From Catenuloplanes indicus (GTDB lineage: Bacteria > Actinomycetota > Actinomycetes > Mycobacteriales > Micromonosporaceae), in NCBI RefSeq assembly GCF_030813715.1, contig NZ_JAUSUZ010000001.1:6138001-6202000 (forward strand): DNA of 64,000 bases. The letters are read 5' to 3'. The notes beneath the pieces are model-generated. The model saw only the letters and a program-made list of their open reading frames with translations. It did not search any database and was not told the origin of the DNA. Every line of letters begins with the position of its first letter. Position 1 is the first letter of the stretch. Made by a program: the position numbers and the translations under genes. Positions 39,603 to 47,837 of this stretch are shown piece by piece.

Positions 39603-42209
39603 TCAGGACAGCGTCGTCGGCTCGGTCAGGAACGCCTCGACGCGCTCCGCGGGCGCCGGGCGGGACAGCCGGAACCCCTGGCCCCGTGCCAGCCCGGCCC
39701 GGACCGCCTCGCGGACCTGCTCCGTCGTCTCCAGCCGCTCCGCCACGATCTCCAGGCCGAGCCGCCGCCCGAGACCCACGATCACGTCGATCAGCGGCTG
39801 CCCGCCGGACTCCGGATCCACCGGACGGGAGATCAGCTCACCGTCCACCTTCAGCATGTCCACCGGCATCCGGCGCAGCTGCGCCAGCGACGCCTGGCCG
39901 GCGCCGAAGTCGTCGATCGCGGTGCGCACGCCCAGTGCCCGCAGCTTCGCGAACTGGGTGACCACGGACGGCATGTCGTCCGGGATCCGGTCCTCCGCGA
40001 CCTCCATGCACAGCCGCTCCGGCGCGATCCCGTGCGCGTTCAGCATCGCCGCGACCCGGTGCACGAAGTCCGGCACGGCCAGCTCGCGCGGCGACACGTT
40101 CACGGTCAGCGTGAGCGCCGGATACCCCGGCGTCCAGTCCGCCAGCTGGCGCAGCGCGGTGGACAGCACCCACGTGCCGATCTCCGGCAGCACGCCGATA
40201 TCCTCCGCGACCGGCAGCAGCTCGCCCGGGTGCACGGTGCCGAGTGCCGGGTTCCGCCACCGCAGCAGCGCCTCCACCCCGGCCGTGGTGCGGTCCGGCA
40301 GCGACAGGATCGGCTGATAGACCAGGTCCAGCTCGCGGCGCTCGATCACGCCGACGATCTCCCGCTCGACGTCCATCCGCCGGACGAGCTGCTCCTCCAG
40401 GTACGAGTCGTACCACTCGATCCGGTCCGGCCCCTGCTGGCGTGCCCGGCGGCGGGCCAGGTCGGCCCGGTTCAGCACCTCGTCGATGCTGCTGGAGGAG
40501 GACGAGCCCACCTCGGCCAGGCCGATGCTCACGTGCAGGTCGACGATCGTGCCGGGCAGCTGGTACGGCGCGGTCAGCACGGTCAGCAGCCGGGTACCCA
40601 GCGCGTACGCCAGCACCGGCCCTTGCACGGTCAGCACCGCGAACTCGCCGCCGCCGAGCCGGCCCGGCAGGTCGTCCGGCGTGAGCAGCGTCCGCAGCCG
40701 GCGCCCGGCCTCGACCAGCAGCGCGTCCGCGGTCTCCCGGCCGCGCTGGTCGCTGATGTCCGCGATGCCGAGCAACTCGATCACGAGCAGCGCGCCGGTG
40801 TGTCCCGGCACCGCGCGCTGCGCGGCCAGCGTCCGCATGATCTCGCGCCGGTTCGGCAGGCCGGTGATCTGGTCGGTGTACGCCACCTCGTGCAACTGCC
40901 GCTGCAACGCCACCCGGTCGCCGACGTCGCGCACGTGCACGACCAGCGCGTTCACCTCGGGCACGCCGCGCTGGTCGCTGATCGTCGACTCGGTGTCGCG
41001 CCACGCGCCGTACCCGTCCCGCAGCCGTGCCGTGACCAGCGGCGGCCGGTCCCCGGGCGGCTCCTCGAGCACCTCGTGAAGCGCGCTGACCACGTCGGAC
41101 CGATCGTCCGGGTGCAGCAGCGCGGCGAACGAGTGCCCGACCACCTCCGCGTCGGAGAGCCCGAACAGCCGGGCTGCGGCCGGTGACTGCCAGCGGACGA
41201 CCAGATCGGTGCCGAGCATCAGCGTGAGGTCGTTCGCGCCGGAGACCAGCGACCGGAACTGCGCCTCCTGCGCGGCGAGCCGCCGGCTGTACCGCCGGAT
41301 GTCGACCACGGCCAGGATCTCCCGGAGCACCACGCAAGGGATGATCGACAGCCCGAGCAGCACGGCCCGGGTGTCGAACGTGTGGCCGGCGAGCAGGTGG
41401 TAGACCGCGCTGCCGAGCGCGATCAGCATCGGCACCGCGAGCACCGGATATCCGCTGAGCACGGACTCGGGCGTACCGGCCGGCGGGGGTGTGGGTCCCT
41501 GTGCCGAGCGCCGCGCGCCGGCCGCCGCGACCAGCGGCCCGGCCGCCACCACGAGCGTGGAGCCGAGCAGCACGTACGGATTCCCCTCGTACGCGTAGTG
41601 CACGATCCCGCCGAGCCCGAGGATGGCGGCGACCGCGCCGGTGCCGCACAGCCAGGCGGCCGGCCGGTACGTCGTGACCCGCAGCGCGGTGATCACGATG
41701 ACCGAGAGCGCGGCCGCGGCCAGCAGCGTGGCGGCCAGCGCGGCCGGTGGCATCGGCTCGTCGCCGGGTATCAGGTACGCCGCGAACGCGAGGCTGGTGC
41801 CGACGCCCGCGCCGTCGATGCCGCGCCGCAGCCGGGCCGGGACCGTGGTGGCCGCGCCCGGCATCAGGATGATCCCGGACAGATAGACCAGTGCGGACGC
41901 GACCAGCCCGCCCATCGCCAGGTGCTCCCGCACGCCCGGCGGGGTGAGCAGCACGCCGAGCACGGTGCACCCGGCGGTGACCGCGCCCATGCCGAGCAGC
42001 CCGGCGCCGCGGCACGGCCCGAACGTGCGGGTCGCCGCGTGGATCTGCAGCGCCCGGCGGATCAGTGCACCGGCCGCCTGCGCGGTGACCAGCACGATCG
42101 CCCCGCCGGCCGCCGCCTGAGCGGGCAGCCCGGGCACGCCGAACAGCCCCGTGAGACCGGCGGTGAGCAGCAGCGCGCCGGCCGCGGGCAGAACAATGGA
42201 CGTGGGCAC
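39603..42209 (-). CDS. Membrane PAS-GGDEF-EAL protein with degenerate GGDEF site
   Basis: From GTG 42209 the protein has 868 residues (GTG 42266 would give 887). About nine membrane segments (1-300) lead to a PAS domain (about 320-430; DLVVRWQSPAAARLFGL, HPDDRSDVVSALHE), a GGDEF domain and an EAL domain. The GGDEF signature reads GGGEF: the third position is Gly instead of Asp or Glu, so cyclase activity is probably lost. The EAL residues look retained ([43 protein letters not shown]), so phosphodiesterase activity is likely. A serine run (GSSSSSS) lies in the GGDEF domain. Confidence 0.88.
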   Translation of the reverse strand: MPTSIVLPAAGALLLTAGLTGLFGVPGLPAQAAAGGAIVLVTAQAAGALIRRALQIHAATRTFGPCRGAGLLGMGAVTAGCTVLGVLLTPPGVREHLAMGGLVASALVYLSGIILMPGAATTVPARLRRGIDGAGVGTSLAFAAYLIPGDEPMPPAALAATLLAAAALSVIVITALRVTTYRPAAWLCGTGAVAAILGLGGIVHYAYEGNPYVLLGSTLVVAAGPLVAAAGARRSAQGPTPPPAGTPESVLSGYPVLAVPMLIALGSAVYHLLAGHTFDTRAVLLGLSIIPCVVLREILAVVDIRRYSRRLAAQEAQFRSLVSGANDLTLMLGTDLVVRWQSPAAARLFGLSDAEVVGHSFAALLHPDDRSDVVSALHEVLEEPPGDRPPLVTARLRDGYGAWRDTESTISDQRGVPEVNALVVHVRDVGDRVALQRQLHEVAYTDQITGLPNRREIMRTLAAQRAVPGHTGALLVIELLGIADISDQRGRETADALLVEAGRRLRTLLTPDDLPGRLGGGEFAVLTVQGPVLAYALGTRLLTVLTAPYQLPGTIVDLHVSIGLAEVGSSSSSSIDEVLNRADLARRRARQQGPDRIEWYDSYLEEQLVRRMDVEREIVGVIERRELDLVYQPILSLPDRTTAGVEALLRWRNPALGTVHPGELLPVAEDIGVLPEIGTWVLSTALRQLADWTPGYPALTLTVNVSPRELAVPDFVHRVAAMLNAHGIAPERLCMEVAEDRIPDDMPSVVTQFAKLRALGVRTAIDDFGAGQASLAQLRRMPVDMLKVDGELISRPVDPESGGQPLIDVIVGLGRRLGLEIVAERLETTEQVREAVRAGLARGQGFRLSRPAPAERVEAFLTEPTTLS

Positions 42210-42325
42210 CGGGATGGTCCTGTCGCCGAGGGAACGCGAAAGGTTGGATCCGCCGCACCACGGCACGGCCGCACCTATCCATCAGCAACGATTGTTGCCG
42301 CGGTGAGTTACGGCACAGTAGCCGG

Positions 42326-42361
42326 GCCGGCCCCCAACCTACCGGGTAGGCGCGGGCCGGC
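42326..42361 (-). terminator. Compound hairpin after the MoaD-like gene
   Basis: GCCGGCCC (42326-42333) pairs with GGGCCGGC (42354-42361). Inside it CCTAC and GTAGG (42338-42350) form a second stem. It starts six bases after the MoaD-like stop codon, reading on the minus strand. Confidence 0.7.
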
Positions 42362-42366
42362 GCGCG

Positions 42367-42645
42367 TCACCCGCCCGCGACGGACGGAATGATCTGAATT
42401 TCCGCTCCCTCCGGCACGGGCGTATCGAGACCTTTCACCCGCCGGCACTCCTCGCCGTCGACGTAGAGATTGACGTACCGCCGCAGCTCACCCCGCTCGT
42501 CGCGCAGTCGCTTGGCCAGCCGCGGCCACCGCGCCGCGACCTCGGCGAGCACGCCGCGGACCGTGCCCGGCGCGGTCACCTCCAGCCGCGACGCGCCGGC
42601 CGCCTCCGGGCGGAGCACGCCGGGAAGCAGGATCACCGCGCCCAT
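42367..42645 (-). CDS. MoaD/ThiS-like ubiquitin-fold protein ending in Gly-Gly
   Basis: This 92-residue beta-grasp protein ends IPSVAGG. The terminal Gly-Gly is the feature that MoaD, ThiS and archaeal SAMP proteins need for adenylation and thiocarboxylate or isopeptide formation. The middle matches the family (VRGVLAEVAARWP, YVNLYVDGEEC, PVPEGAEIQII). Its ATG overlaps the stop of the upstream propeller gene by one base (TGATG). No molybdopterin, thiamine or MoeB-like E1 gene is nearby, so its role is not the usual cofactor pathway or depends on a distant E1. Sulfur carrier or protein tag are both possible. Confidence 0.85.
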   Translation of the reverse strand: MGAVILLPGVLRPEAAGASRLEVTAPGTVRGVLAEVAARWPRLAKRLRDERGELRRYVNLYVDGEECRRVKGLDTPVPEGAEIQIIPSVAGG

Positions 42646-43724
42646 CAGATCACCGCCGCCCGCACGCAGAGCACGGCCGGCAGGTGCGCGGCCACCCGCG
42701 ACCACGAGTCGCCCTCGTCCAGACTGGCGAACACCTCGCCGGACTTGGACCCGAAGTAGACGCCGGCCGGCTCGCCCGCGTCCACGCACATCGCGTCGCG
42801 CAACACGGACGGGTAGAACGGCTCGGTGGGCAGCCCGTCCGACAGCGGCTCCCAGGACGCGCCGGCGTCTCGCGACCGGTAGACGCGGCACCGATGATCG
42901 ACCGGGTACCGGTCCATGTCGGCGATCATCGGGAAGTTGTAGATCACGCCGGGCTTCGACGGATGCGCCACGATGGGGAAGCCGAAGTCGCCGGGCAGCG
43001 GGTCCGCGATCGAGGTCCAGCTGGCCGCGCCGTCGTCGGACCGGTAGACGCCGTGGTGGACCTGCGCGTAGAACCGGTCCGGCTCGGCGCCGTCCCGCGC
43101 CACCTTGTGGACGCACTGCCCGTACTCCGGGAACGGGTCCGGCACGTGCACCGCCCTGATGCCGGTGTTGCCCGGCGTCCAGGACCCGCCGCCGTCCGCC
43201 GTCCGGTAGACGCCGCCGGTGGACATCGCGACCACCACGCGCGCGTCGTCGCGCGGGTCGGGCAGGACCGTGTGGATCGCCTGACCGCCGCCGCCCGGCT
43301 CCCAGGTCGGCCGGTGTGGATGGTCCCACAGGCCGCGGACCAGCGAGAACGAGCGGCCGGCGTCCTCCGAGCGGAACAGCGCGGACGGTTCCGTACCCGC
43401 GTAGACGACCTCCGGCCGCCCGGCCGGCCCCGGCGCCAGCTGCCACACCCGCTCCAGGGCGGCACCGGTGTCCGCCGGGAACACGATGGCCGGATCGTCC
43501 GGCTCGGCCCAGCTCTTCCCGAGATCGGAGCTGATCGCCACGCTCGGCCCCCAGTGCGCGCTCGACGCGCCGGCCAGGATCCGCGGCGTGTCACCGCGCG
43601 TGTCGATCGCGACCGCGTACACCGACTTCACCGCGAAGTGCAGCGGGCTCACGTGCCACCCACCACCGTCGTGGGTCGCGAGGAACAACCCCTTCTCCGT
43701 GCCGATCGCCACCAGTCGTGTCAT
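42645..43724 (-). CDS. Six-Asp-box beta-propeller protein (sialidase-like / sortilin-like)
   Basis: The 359-residue product contains six Asp boxes of the S-x-D-x-G-x-S/T-W/F type: SSDLGKSW, SEDAGRSF, TADGGGSW, SDDGAASW, SRDAGASW and SLDEGDSW. They predict a six-bladed propeller. Databases tend to call such proteins exo-alpha-sialidases, but I do not see the sialidase Arg triad or RIP motif, and there is no signal peptide, so glycosidase function is doubtful. GAGG lies seven bases before the ATG. It is coupled to the MoaD-like gene, which suggests the two proteins work together. Confidence 0.83.
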   Translation of the reverse strand: MTRLVAIGTEKGLFLATHDGGGWHVSPLHFAVKSVYAVAIDTRGDTPRILAGASSAHWGPSVAISSDLGKSWAEPDDPAIVFPADTGAALERVWQLAPGPAGRPEVVYAGTEPSALFRSEDAGRSFSLVRGLWDHPHRPTWEPGGGGQAIHTVLPDPRDDARVVVAMSTGGVYRTADGGGSWTPGNTGIRAVHVPDPFPEYGQCVHKVARDGAEPDRFYAQVHHGVYRSDDGAASWTSIADPLPGDFGFPIVAHPSKPGVIYNFPMIADMDRYPVDHRCRVYRSRDAGASWEPLSDGLPTEPFYPSVLRDAMCVDAGEPAGVYFGSKSGEVFASLDEGDSWSRVAAHLPAVLCVRAAVI

Positions 43725-43855
43725 GTCGATACCTCGATCTCCAAGGTCGGGTAAGCCCAGCTCATGACGGTTCCGCGGTCAGTATGCCGCGCACCTGCGA
43801 CAATTCCGCGCACCCGCCTCCCACCGGCGGGTGACGCCGGTGGGAGGATGCGAGG

Positions 43856-44242
43856 GTGAGCAGCGGAAAGTCCACGGTGATCCGATACCGCCAGGCCGGC
43901 CCGATCGCGATCGCGGCCGCGCTCGCGACGGTCGGCTCCGTGCCGGTCGCCGCGGAGAACCCGTGGCTGCTGTTCATCGGGCTGATCCCGCTGGCCGTCC
44001 TGGTCTGGGCCGTGCGCTCCGGCACCGACGCCGGCCCGCAGGGCCTGCGCGTCCGCGCTCTGCTCGGCTCTCGCCGGATAGCGTGGCCGGAGGTCGCGGA
44101 GATCGCCCCGAACGGCCGCAACCGCGTCTTCGCCCTACTCACCGACGGCACCGTGATCCGGCTGACCGGGGTCCCGCCCCGGGCCGTCCCGCAACTGCTG
44201 AAGGCCGGCGAGCAGACGCTGACCACGGAAATTACGGAATAA
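43856..44242 (+). CDS. PH-domain membrane protein (bacterial PH type)
   Basis: This 128-residue protein has two adjoining membrane segments (about 15-33 and 37-55) followed by a short PH-like domain (GLRVRALLGSRRIAWPEVAEI, VIRLTGVPP). GTG 43856 follows GGGAGG by eight bases. Such proteins are widespread in actinobacteria and have no assigned role. It stands alone between the divergent propeller gene and the lipase gene. Confidence 0.8.
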   Translation: MSSGKSTVIRYRQAGPIAIAAALATVGSVPVAAENPWLLFIGLIPLAVLVWAVRSGTDAGPQGLRVRALLGSRRIAWPEVAEIAPNGRNRVFALLTDGTVIRLTGVPPRAVPQLLKAGEQTLTTEITE

Positions 44243-44279
44243 GCCGTAAACCGGGCGCGGCCGCCATATCGTCCGAGGC

Positions 44280-44930
44280 ATGCGCAGCCTGCTCCTCGCC
44301 GCCCTCACCGCCACCGCCCTCGCGGTCCCCGCACAGGCCGCGACCACCACCCCGGTGATCCTGATCCACGGCTACAACAGCTCCACCGCCACCTGGAACC
44401 CGCTGATCACCCGCCTGAAGGCGGCCGGCTACGACAGCGCCGACATCCACACCTTCGGCTACAACTTCCGCCAGTCCAACACCACCACCGCCGCCGCGCT
44501 CGCCTCCTACCTGGAGAACGTCCGGAAAGACCACGGCGGCACCCGGGTCGACCTGGTCGGACACTCCATGGGCGCGGTCATCGCCCGCTACTACGCCCGC
44601 AACCTGGGCGGCACCGGCGCCGTCGACGACCTGATCTCCCTCGCCGCCCCGCACCACGGCACCCACATGCTGTCGATCTGCCGCTTCCACACCTCCTGCC
44701 GGGAAATGCTCCCCGGCTCGACCTTCCTGCGCGCCCTCAACTCCGGCGACGAAACCCCCGGCCCCATCGACTACCGCACGTTCTACTCAAAATGCGACCT
44801 GATCGTCGTCCCCTACACCAGCGCACTCCTCGACGGCGCCCAGAACACCAACGCCGGCTGCCTCGGCCACACCGAATTCCGCCTGGTCCCATCGGTGGCC
44901 GAGCAAATCATCAAGGAACTGAAAGACTGA
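44280..44930 (+). CDS. Secreted triacylglycerol lipase/esterase (alpha/beta hydrolase)
   Basis: This 216-residue precursor has a signal peptide (SLLLAALTATALAVPAQA, mature from about residue 21). The oxyanion segment VILIHGYNSS lies at about 26-35, the nucleophile Ser in VGHSMGAVIARYY at about 97, an Asp candidate in KCDLIVVPY (about 181) and His in CLGHTEFRL (about 199). Four Cys may form two disulfides. It matches the small Streptomyces-type lipase class 2 (EstA/LipA) family. The ribosome site is weak. A family B intergenic repeat follows its stop. Confidence 0.88.
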   Translation: MRSLLLAALTATALAVPAQAATTTPVILIHGYNSSTATWNPLITRLKAAGYDSADIHTFGYNFRQSNTTTAAALASYLENVRKDHGGTRVDLVGHSMGAVIARYYARNLGGTGAVDDLISLAAPHHGTHMLSICRFHTSCREMLPGSTFLRALNSGDETPGPIDYRTFYSKCDLIVVPYTSALLDGAQNTNAGCLGHTEFRLVPSVAEQIIKELKD

Positions 44931-44940
44931 ATTCTCCTCT

Positions 44941-45035
44941 TCCCACTTCCGGCGTGGTGCGGCCCGCATGCTCGGAGCGGGCAAACCGCGCGGCAGCCTC
45001 CGACTTCGCTGGCGCTCCGCTCCGGCCGCCGCGCC
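44941..45035. repeat. Dispersed intergenic repeat family B, copy 2
   Basis: It opens with CACTTCCGGCGTGGTG and CCCGCATGCTC, and ends with TTCGCTGGCGCTCCGCTCC, shared in order with the copy at 10789-10848. The first half is shared with the copy at 49439-49500. It starts about ten bases after the lipase stop. Confidence 0.65.
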
Positions 45036-45193
45036 GGAGCCGGTCCCAGCCCACTAACCTGAAAACCACGCCATCCCACGACGGCCGCTTCCCGGCCGCG
45101 CCCTTCCTCCAGCCGCGCCGTTTCTCGGCCGCGCCCCTTTCTTCAGCCGTGTCGCCTTTCTGCCACGCGGCCTTTCTGCGGGCAGGTGATGTC

Positions 45194-45520
45194 GGGCGCT
45201 ACGCGTCCGAAATTCGTATCATTGGTTGCGATGTAAGGATTTTTCTGCACCCACCGGCGTGGCTCCTCGGTCCGGTGGGGTGCGGCTTCATCCGCGCGTC
45301 GGTGTGGCTGCGTCGCCCGCCCACCGTTGCGTCGCCCGCCCACGGTCGCGTTGCCCGTCCGTGTTGCGTCGTTCGTCCACGGCTGCACGACCCGCTGATG
45401 CGCCACTACCCGTCCGCGGCATCCCTGGGGCCGAAATATCGCCAGCGGGCGGAATCCTTGGTCTTCGATCACGCTGGTGCCGCTACACATCGCCATGAAC
45501 GACGAAATTTCGGGTGTGCG
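45194..45520. repeat. Dispersed palindromic repeat family A, copies 4 and 5
   Basis: GGGCGCTACGCGTCCGAAAT at 45194 matches the reverse complement of the 7461 unit except for a few bases. CCGAAATATCGCC at 45431 and GACGAAATTTCGGGTG near 45501 mark the two edges of a second, more diverged unit. The interior shows only patchy similarity to 7488-7550. Confidence 0.5.
45310..45384. repeat. Tandem 19-bp repeat, four diverged units
   Basis: GCGTCGCCCGCCCACCGTT (45310-45328) is followed by units at 45329-45347, 45348-45365 (one base short) and 45366-45384, with two to six changes each. The period equals that of the array at 7621-7791. Confidence 0.65.
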
Positions 45521-45576
45521 GCGCCGGGCACCTGCGCACCAGCCGAACGCTCCGAGCCACCCGGGGAAACCGGCGG

Positions 45577-46506
45577 TCAATACCCGTCGACCACCACGTT
45601 CTCCAGGGGGAGCCCGCCCGCGAACCGCCGAATCTGTGCCCCCACCAGCGCATAAGCCCGGGGATGCAACCCCCGCACCGACCCTGCCACATGTGGCGTG
45701 ATCAGCACGTTCGGCAGCCCCCACAGCGGATGGCCGGCGGGCAACGGCTCCGGATCGGTCACGTCGAGCGCGGCCGAGAGGCGCCCCGAGGAAACCTCCG
45801 CCACCAGCGCGGCCGTGTCCACCACCAGACCCCGCGCCACGTTCACCAACAGCGCACCGTCCCGCATCGTTCCGAGGAACCCGGCGTCCACCAGGGCCCG
45901 CGTCGCCTCCGTGAGCGGCACCAGCAACACCACGACATCCGCCCGCGGAAGCAAGCCGGGAAGATCTTCGACCGCCCGCACGCCGTCATCCGGTCGCGGC
46001 CGGCGCGCGACCAGCGTGACCGTGACCTCGAACGGGCGCAGCCGGGCGGCCAGCGCGGTGCCGATCGAGCCGGCGCCGACGATCAGCACGTGCTTACCGG
46101 CCAGCTCGTCGGTCGGCGTGTTTCCCGCGTAGGCCCATTCACCCGCCGCCTGCGCACGGATGAACGCGGGAAACGATCGCAGATGTGCCAGGATCGCGGT
46201 CATCGCCCACTCCGCGGTGGACGAGTCGTGCACGCCGCGGGCGTCGCAGAGCGTCACGTGCGGGGGCAGCTGCCCGGTCCACACCTCGGCGCCCGCGCTG
46301 AGCAGCTGCACGACCTCCAGGTCGGGGAAGCGCGCGGCCAGCGTGGCGACGTCGTCGCGGGCCAGGAACGGCGGTACCCAGAAACGGACGCCGGCCGGTG
46401 CGGACGGCATCGGGGCGTCGGGGGCGGGCAGCACCTCCACGGTCGTGTCCGGTGGCAGTGCACCCAGCAATCCGGCGCCGTGCTCGTGCGGGACCCAGAT
46501 CTTCAT
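45577..46506 (-). CDS. D-2-hydroxyacid dehydrogenase family protein
   Basis: This 309-residue NAD(P)-dependent enzyme has the Rossmann motif IVGAGSIGTALAARL (about 141-155). The family catalytic Arg lies in VNVARGLVVDTAAL (about 219-232). A Glu-region DVTDPEPLPAGHPLW follows, then the catalytic His in VLITPHVAGS (about 268). By family it interconverts 2-oxo acids and D-2-hydroxy acids. Substrate specificity (glyoxylate, hydroxypyruvate, phosphoglycerate) cannot be read here. It is divergent from the sorbosone-dehydrogenase-type gene. Confidence 0.9.
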   Translation of the reverse strand: MKIWVPHEHGAGLLGALPPDTTVEVLPAPDAPMPSAPAGVRFWVPPFLARDDVATLAARFPDLEVVQLLSAGAEVWTGQLPPHVTLCDARGVHDSSTAEWAMTAILAHLRSFPAFIRAQAAGEWAYAGNTPTDELAGKHVLIVGAGSIGTALAARLRPFEVTVTLVARRPRPDDGVRAVEDLPGLLPRADVVVLLVPLTEATRALVDAGFLGTMRDGALLVNVARGLVVDTAALVAEVSSGRLSAALDVTDPEPLPAGHPLWGLPNVLITPHVAGSVRGLHPRAYALVGAQIRRFAGGLPLENVVVDGY

Positions 46507-46565
46507 GATGATGACGTTATCCGGCGATCCGGGAACGCTCAGGGAGCGTGGTTACTCTGGACCGC

Positions 46566-47774
46566 GTGATCCGAGGCCACCGTCGACCGGCCACCCGCGC
46601 GCTGCTCGCCGGGGCGCTGGTTTTCCCGCTGCTCACCGCGTGTTCGTTCGGGCCGCCGAGCGAGGAGCAGGCGGGGTCGCCGCCACGCTTCCCGACACCG
46701 AGCGGCAGTGTCGCGCCGCGGGGCAGCGGCGGAGGCGAGGCGGCGGTGACGGTGCTGGCGCGCGGGCTGGACGTACCGTGGGGAATCGGGTTTCTGCCGG
46801 ACGGCGGCGCGCTGGTCACGGAGCGTGACACGGGGCGGTTGCTGAAGGTGGGGCCGGAGTCGGACCGGACCGGGCCGCGGGTGCGCGCGATCGCGGATCT
46901 CAGCGATGCGATCGAGCCGGGCGGCGAGGGTGGACTGCTCGGCATCGCGGTGTCGCCGGACTTCAAGGCCGACAGCGCGGTGTTCGTCTACTACACGACG
47001 CCGGAGGACAACCGTGTCGGCCGGTTGACCCTGACGGAGAACCAGCAGGGCACCACCGAGGACCTGCCGAAGGTCACGCCGGAGCCGATCCTGACCGGCA
47101 TCCCGCGCAGCGGTGTGCACAACGGCGGGCGGCTCGCGTTCGGGCCGGACGGCTTCCTCTACGCGACCACCGGCGACGGGTCGGACGGTGATCTCGCGCA
47201 GGACCCGAAGAGCCTCGGCGGCAAGATCCTGCGGATCACCCGGGACGGCAAGCCGGCCGAGGGCAACCCGGACGCGGCGTCGCCGGTCTGGTCGCTCGGC
47301 CACCGCAACGTGCAGGGGCTCGCCTGGGACGACCGCAAGCGGCTGTACGCGACCGAGTTCGGCCAGGACACGTTCGACGAGCTGAACGTGATCGAGCCGG
47401 GTAAGAACTACGGCTGGCCGGCCGTGGAGGGCACACCCCCGAGCCCGAACCCGGCGTTCACCGCGCCGCTGGTCACCTGGCCGACCGACGAGGCGTCCTG
47501 CTCCGGCCTGGCGATGGTGGAGCGCACGCTGGTCGCGGCCTGCCTGAAGGGCCAGCGGCTGTGGCTGGTCGAGACGACCGAGCAGGGCACCGTCTTCGGC
47601 AGCCCGTCCGAGGCGCTGACCGGGCAGTTCGGCCGGCTGCGCACCGCGATCACGGCGCCGGACGGTTCGGTCTGGATCAGCACGTCGAACACGGACGGCC
47701 GCGGCACCCCGGCCGCGGACGACGACCGGATCATCCGGCTGGTCTTCAGCGGCGGCGGCGCCGGGAAGATCTGA
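46566..47774 (+). CDS. PQQ-dependent sugar dehydrogenase-like lipoprotein (glucose/sorbosone dehydrogenase family)
   Basis: From GTG 46566 the 402-residue protein has a lipoprotein signal ending PLLTACSFG. A longer form from GTG 46548 would place its ribosome site too close. The rest is a six-bladed GSDH propeller: LDVPWGIGFLPDG, GEGGLLGIAVSPDF, SGVHNGGRLAFGPDGFLY, LGHRNVQGLAWD and EFGQDTFDELNVI. The family oxidises aldose sugars using PQQ, although many actinobacterial members lack known PQQ supply. It is anchored outside the membrane. Confidence 0.88.
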   Translation: MIRGHRRPATRALLAGALVFPLLTACSFGPPSEEQAGSPPRFPTPSGSVAPRGSGGGEAAVTVLARGLDVPWGIGFLPDGGALVTERDTGRLLKVGPESDRTGPRVRAIADLSDAIEPGGEGGLLGIAVSPDFKADSAVFVYYTTPEDNRVGRLTLTENQQGTTEDLPKVTPEPILTGIPRSGVHNGGRLAFGPDGFLYATTGDGSDGDLAQDPKSLGGKILRITRDGKPAEGNPDAASPVWSLGHRNVQGLAWDDRKRLYATEFGQDTFDELNVIEPGKNYGWPAVEGTPPSPNPAFTAPLVTWPTDEASCSGLAMVERTLVAACLKGQRLWLVETTEQGTVFGSPSEALTGQFGRLRTAITAPDGSVWISTSNTDGRGTPAADDDRIIRLVFSGGGAGKI

Positions 47775-47837
47775 TCCGGGAGAAGATCCACACCCAGGTT
47801 TCGCCCCGGCCGGAACCGGGCAGGCGAGAATCTGCAC

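Larger units (their letters stand above)
44931..45576. other. 646-base repeat-rich intergenic region
   Basis: No supported gene lies here. It holds family B repeat copy 2 (44941-45035), a stretch of degenerate CGGCCGCGCC-type units (about 45080-45180), family A repeat pieces (45194-45215 and 45431-45520) and four tandem 19-bp units (45310-45384). Open frames through it are low-complexity and lack ribosome sites. Confidence 0.65.

Noticed and set aside
42645-43724. Calling the Asp-box protein a secreted sialidase
   Set aside because: Six Asp boxes only show the propeller fold. No signal peptide, no Arg triad and no RIP motif are visible.
44792-45655. 287-codon plus-strand frame through the intergenic region after the lipase gene
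   Set aside because: It overlaps the lipase gene out of frame, crosses several DNA repeats, and its product shows no domain or ribosome site.
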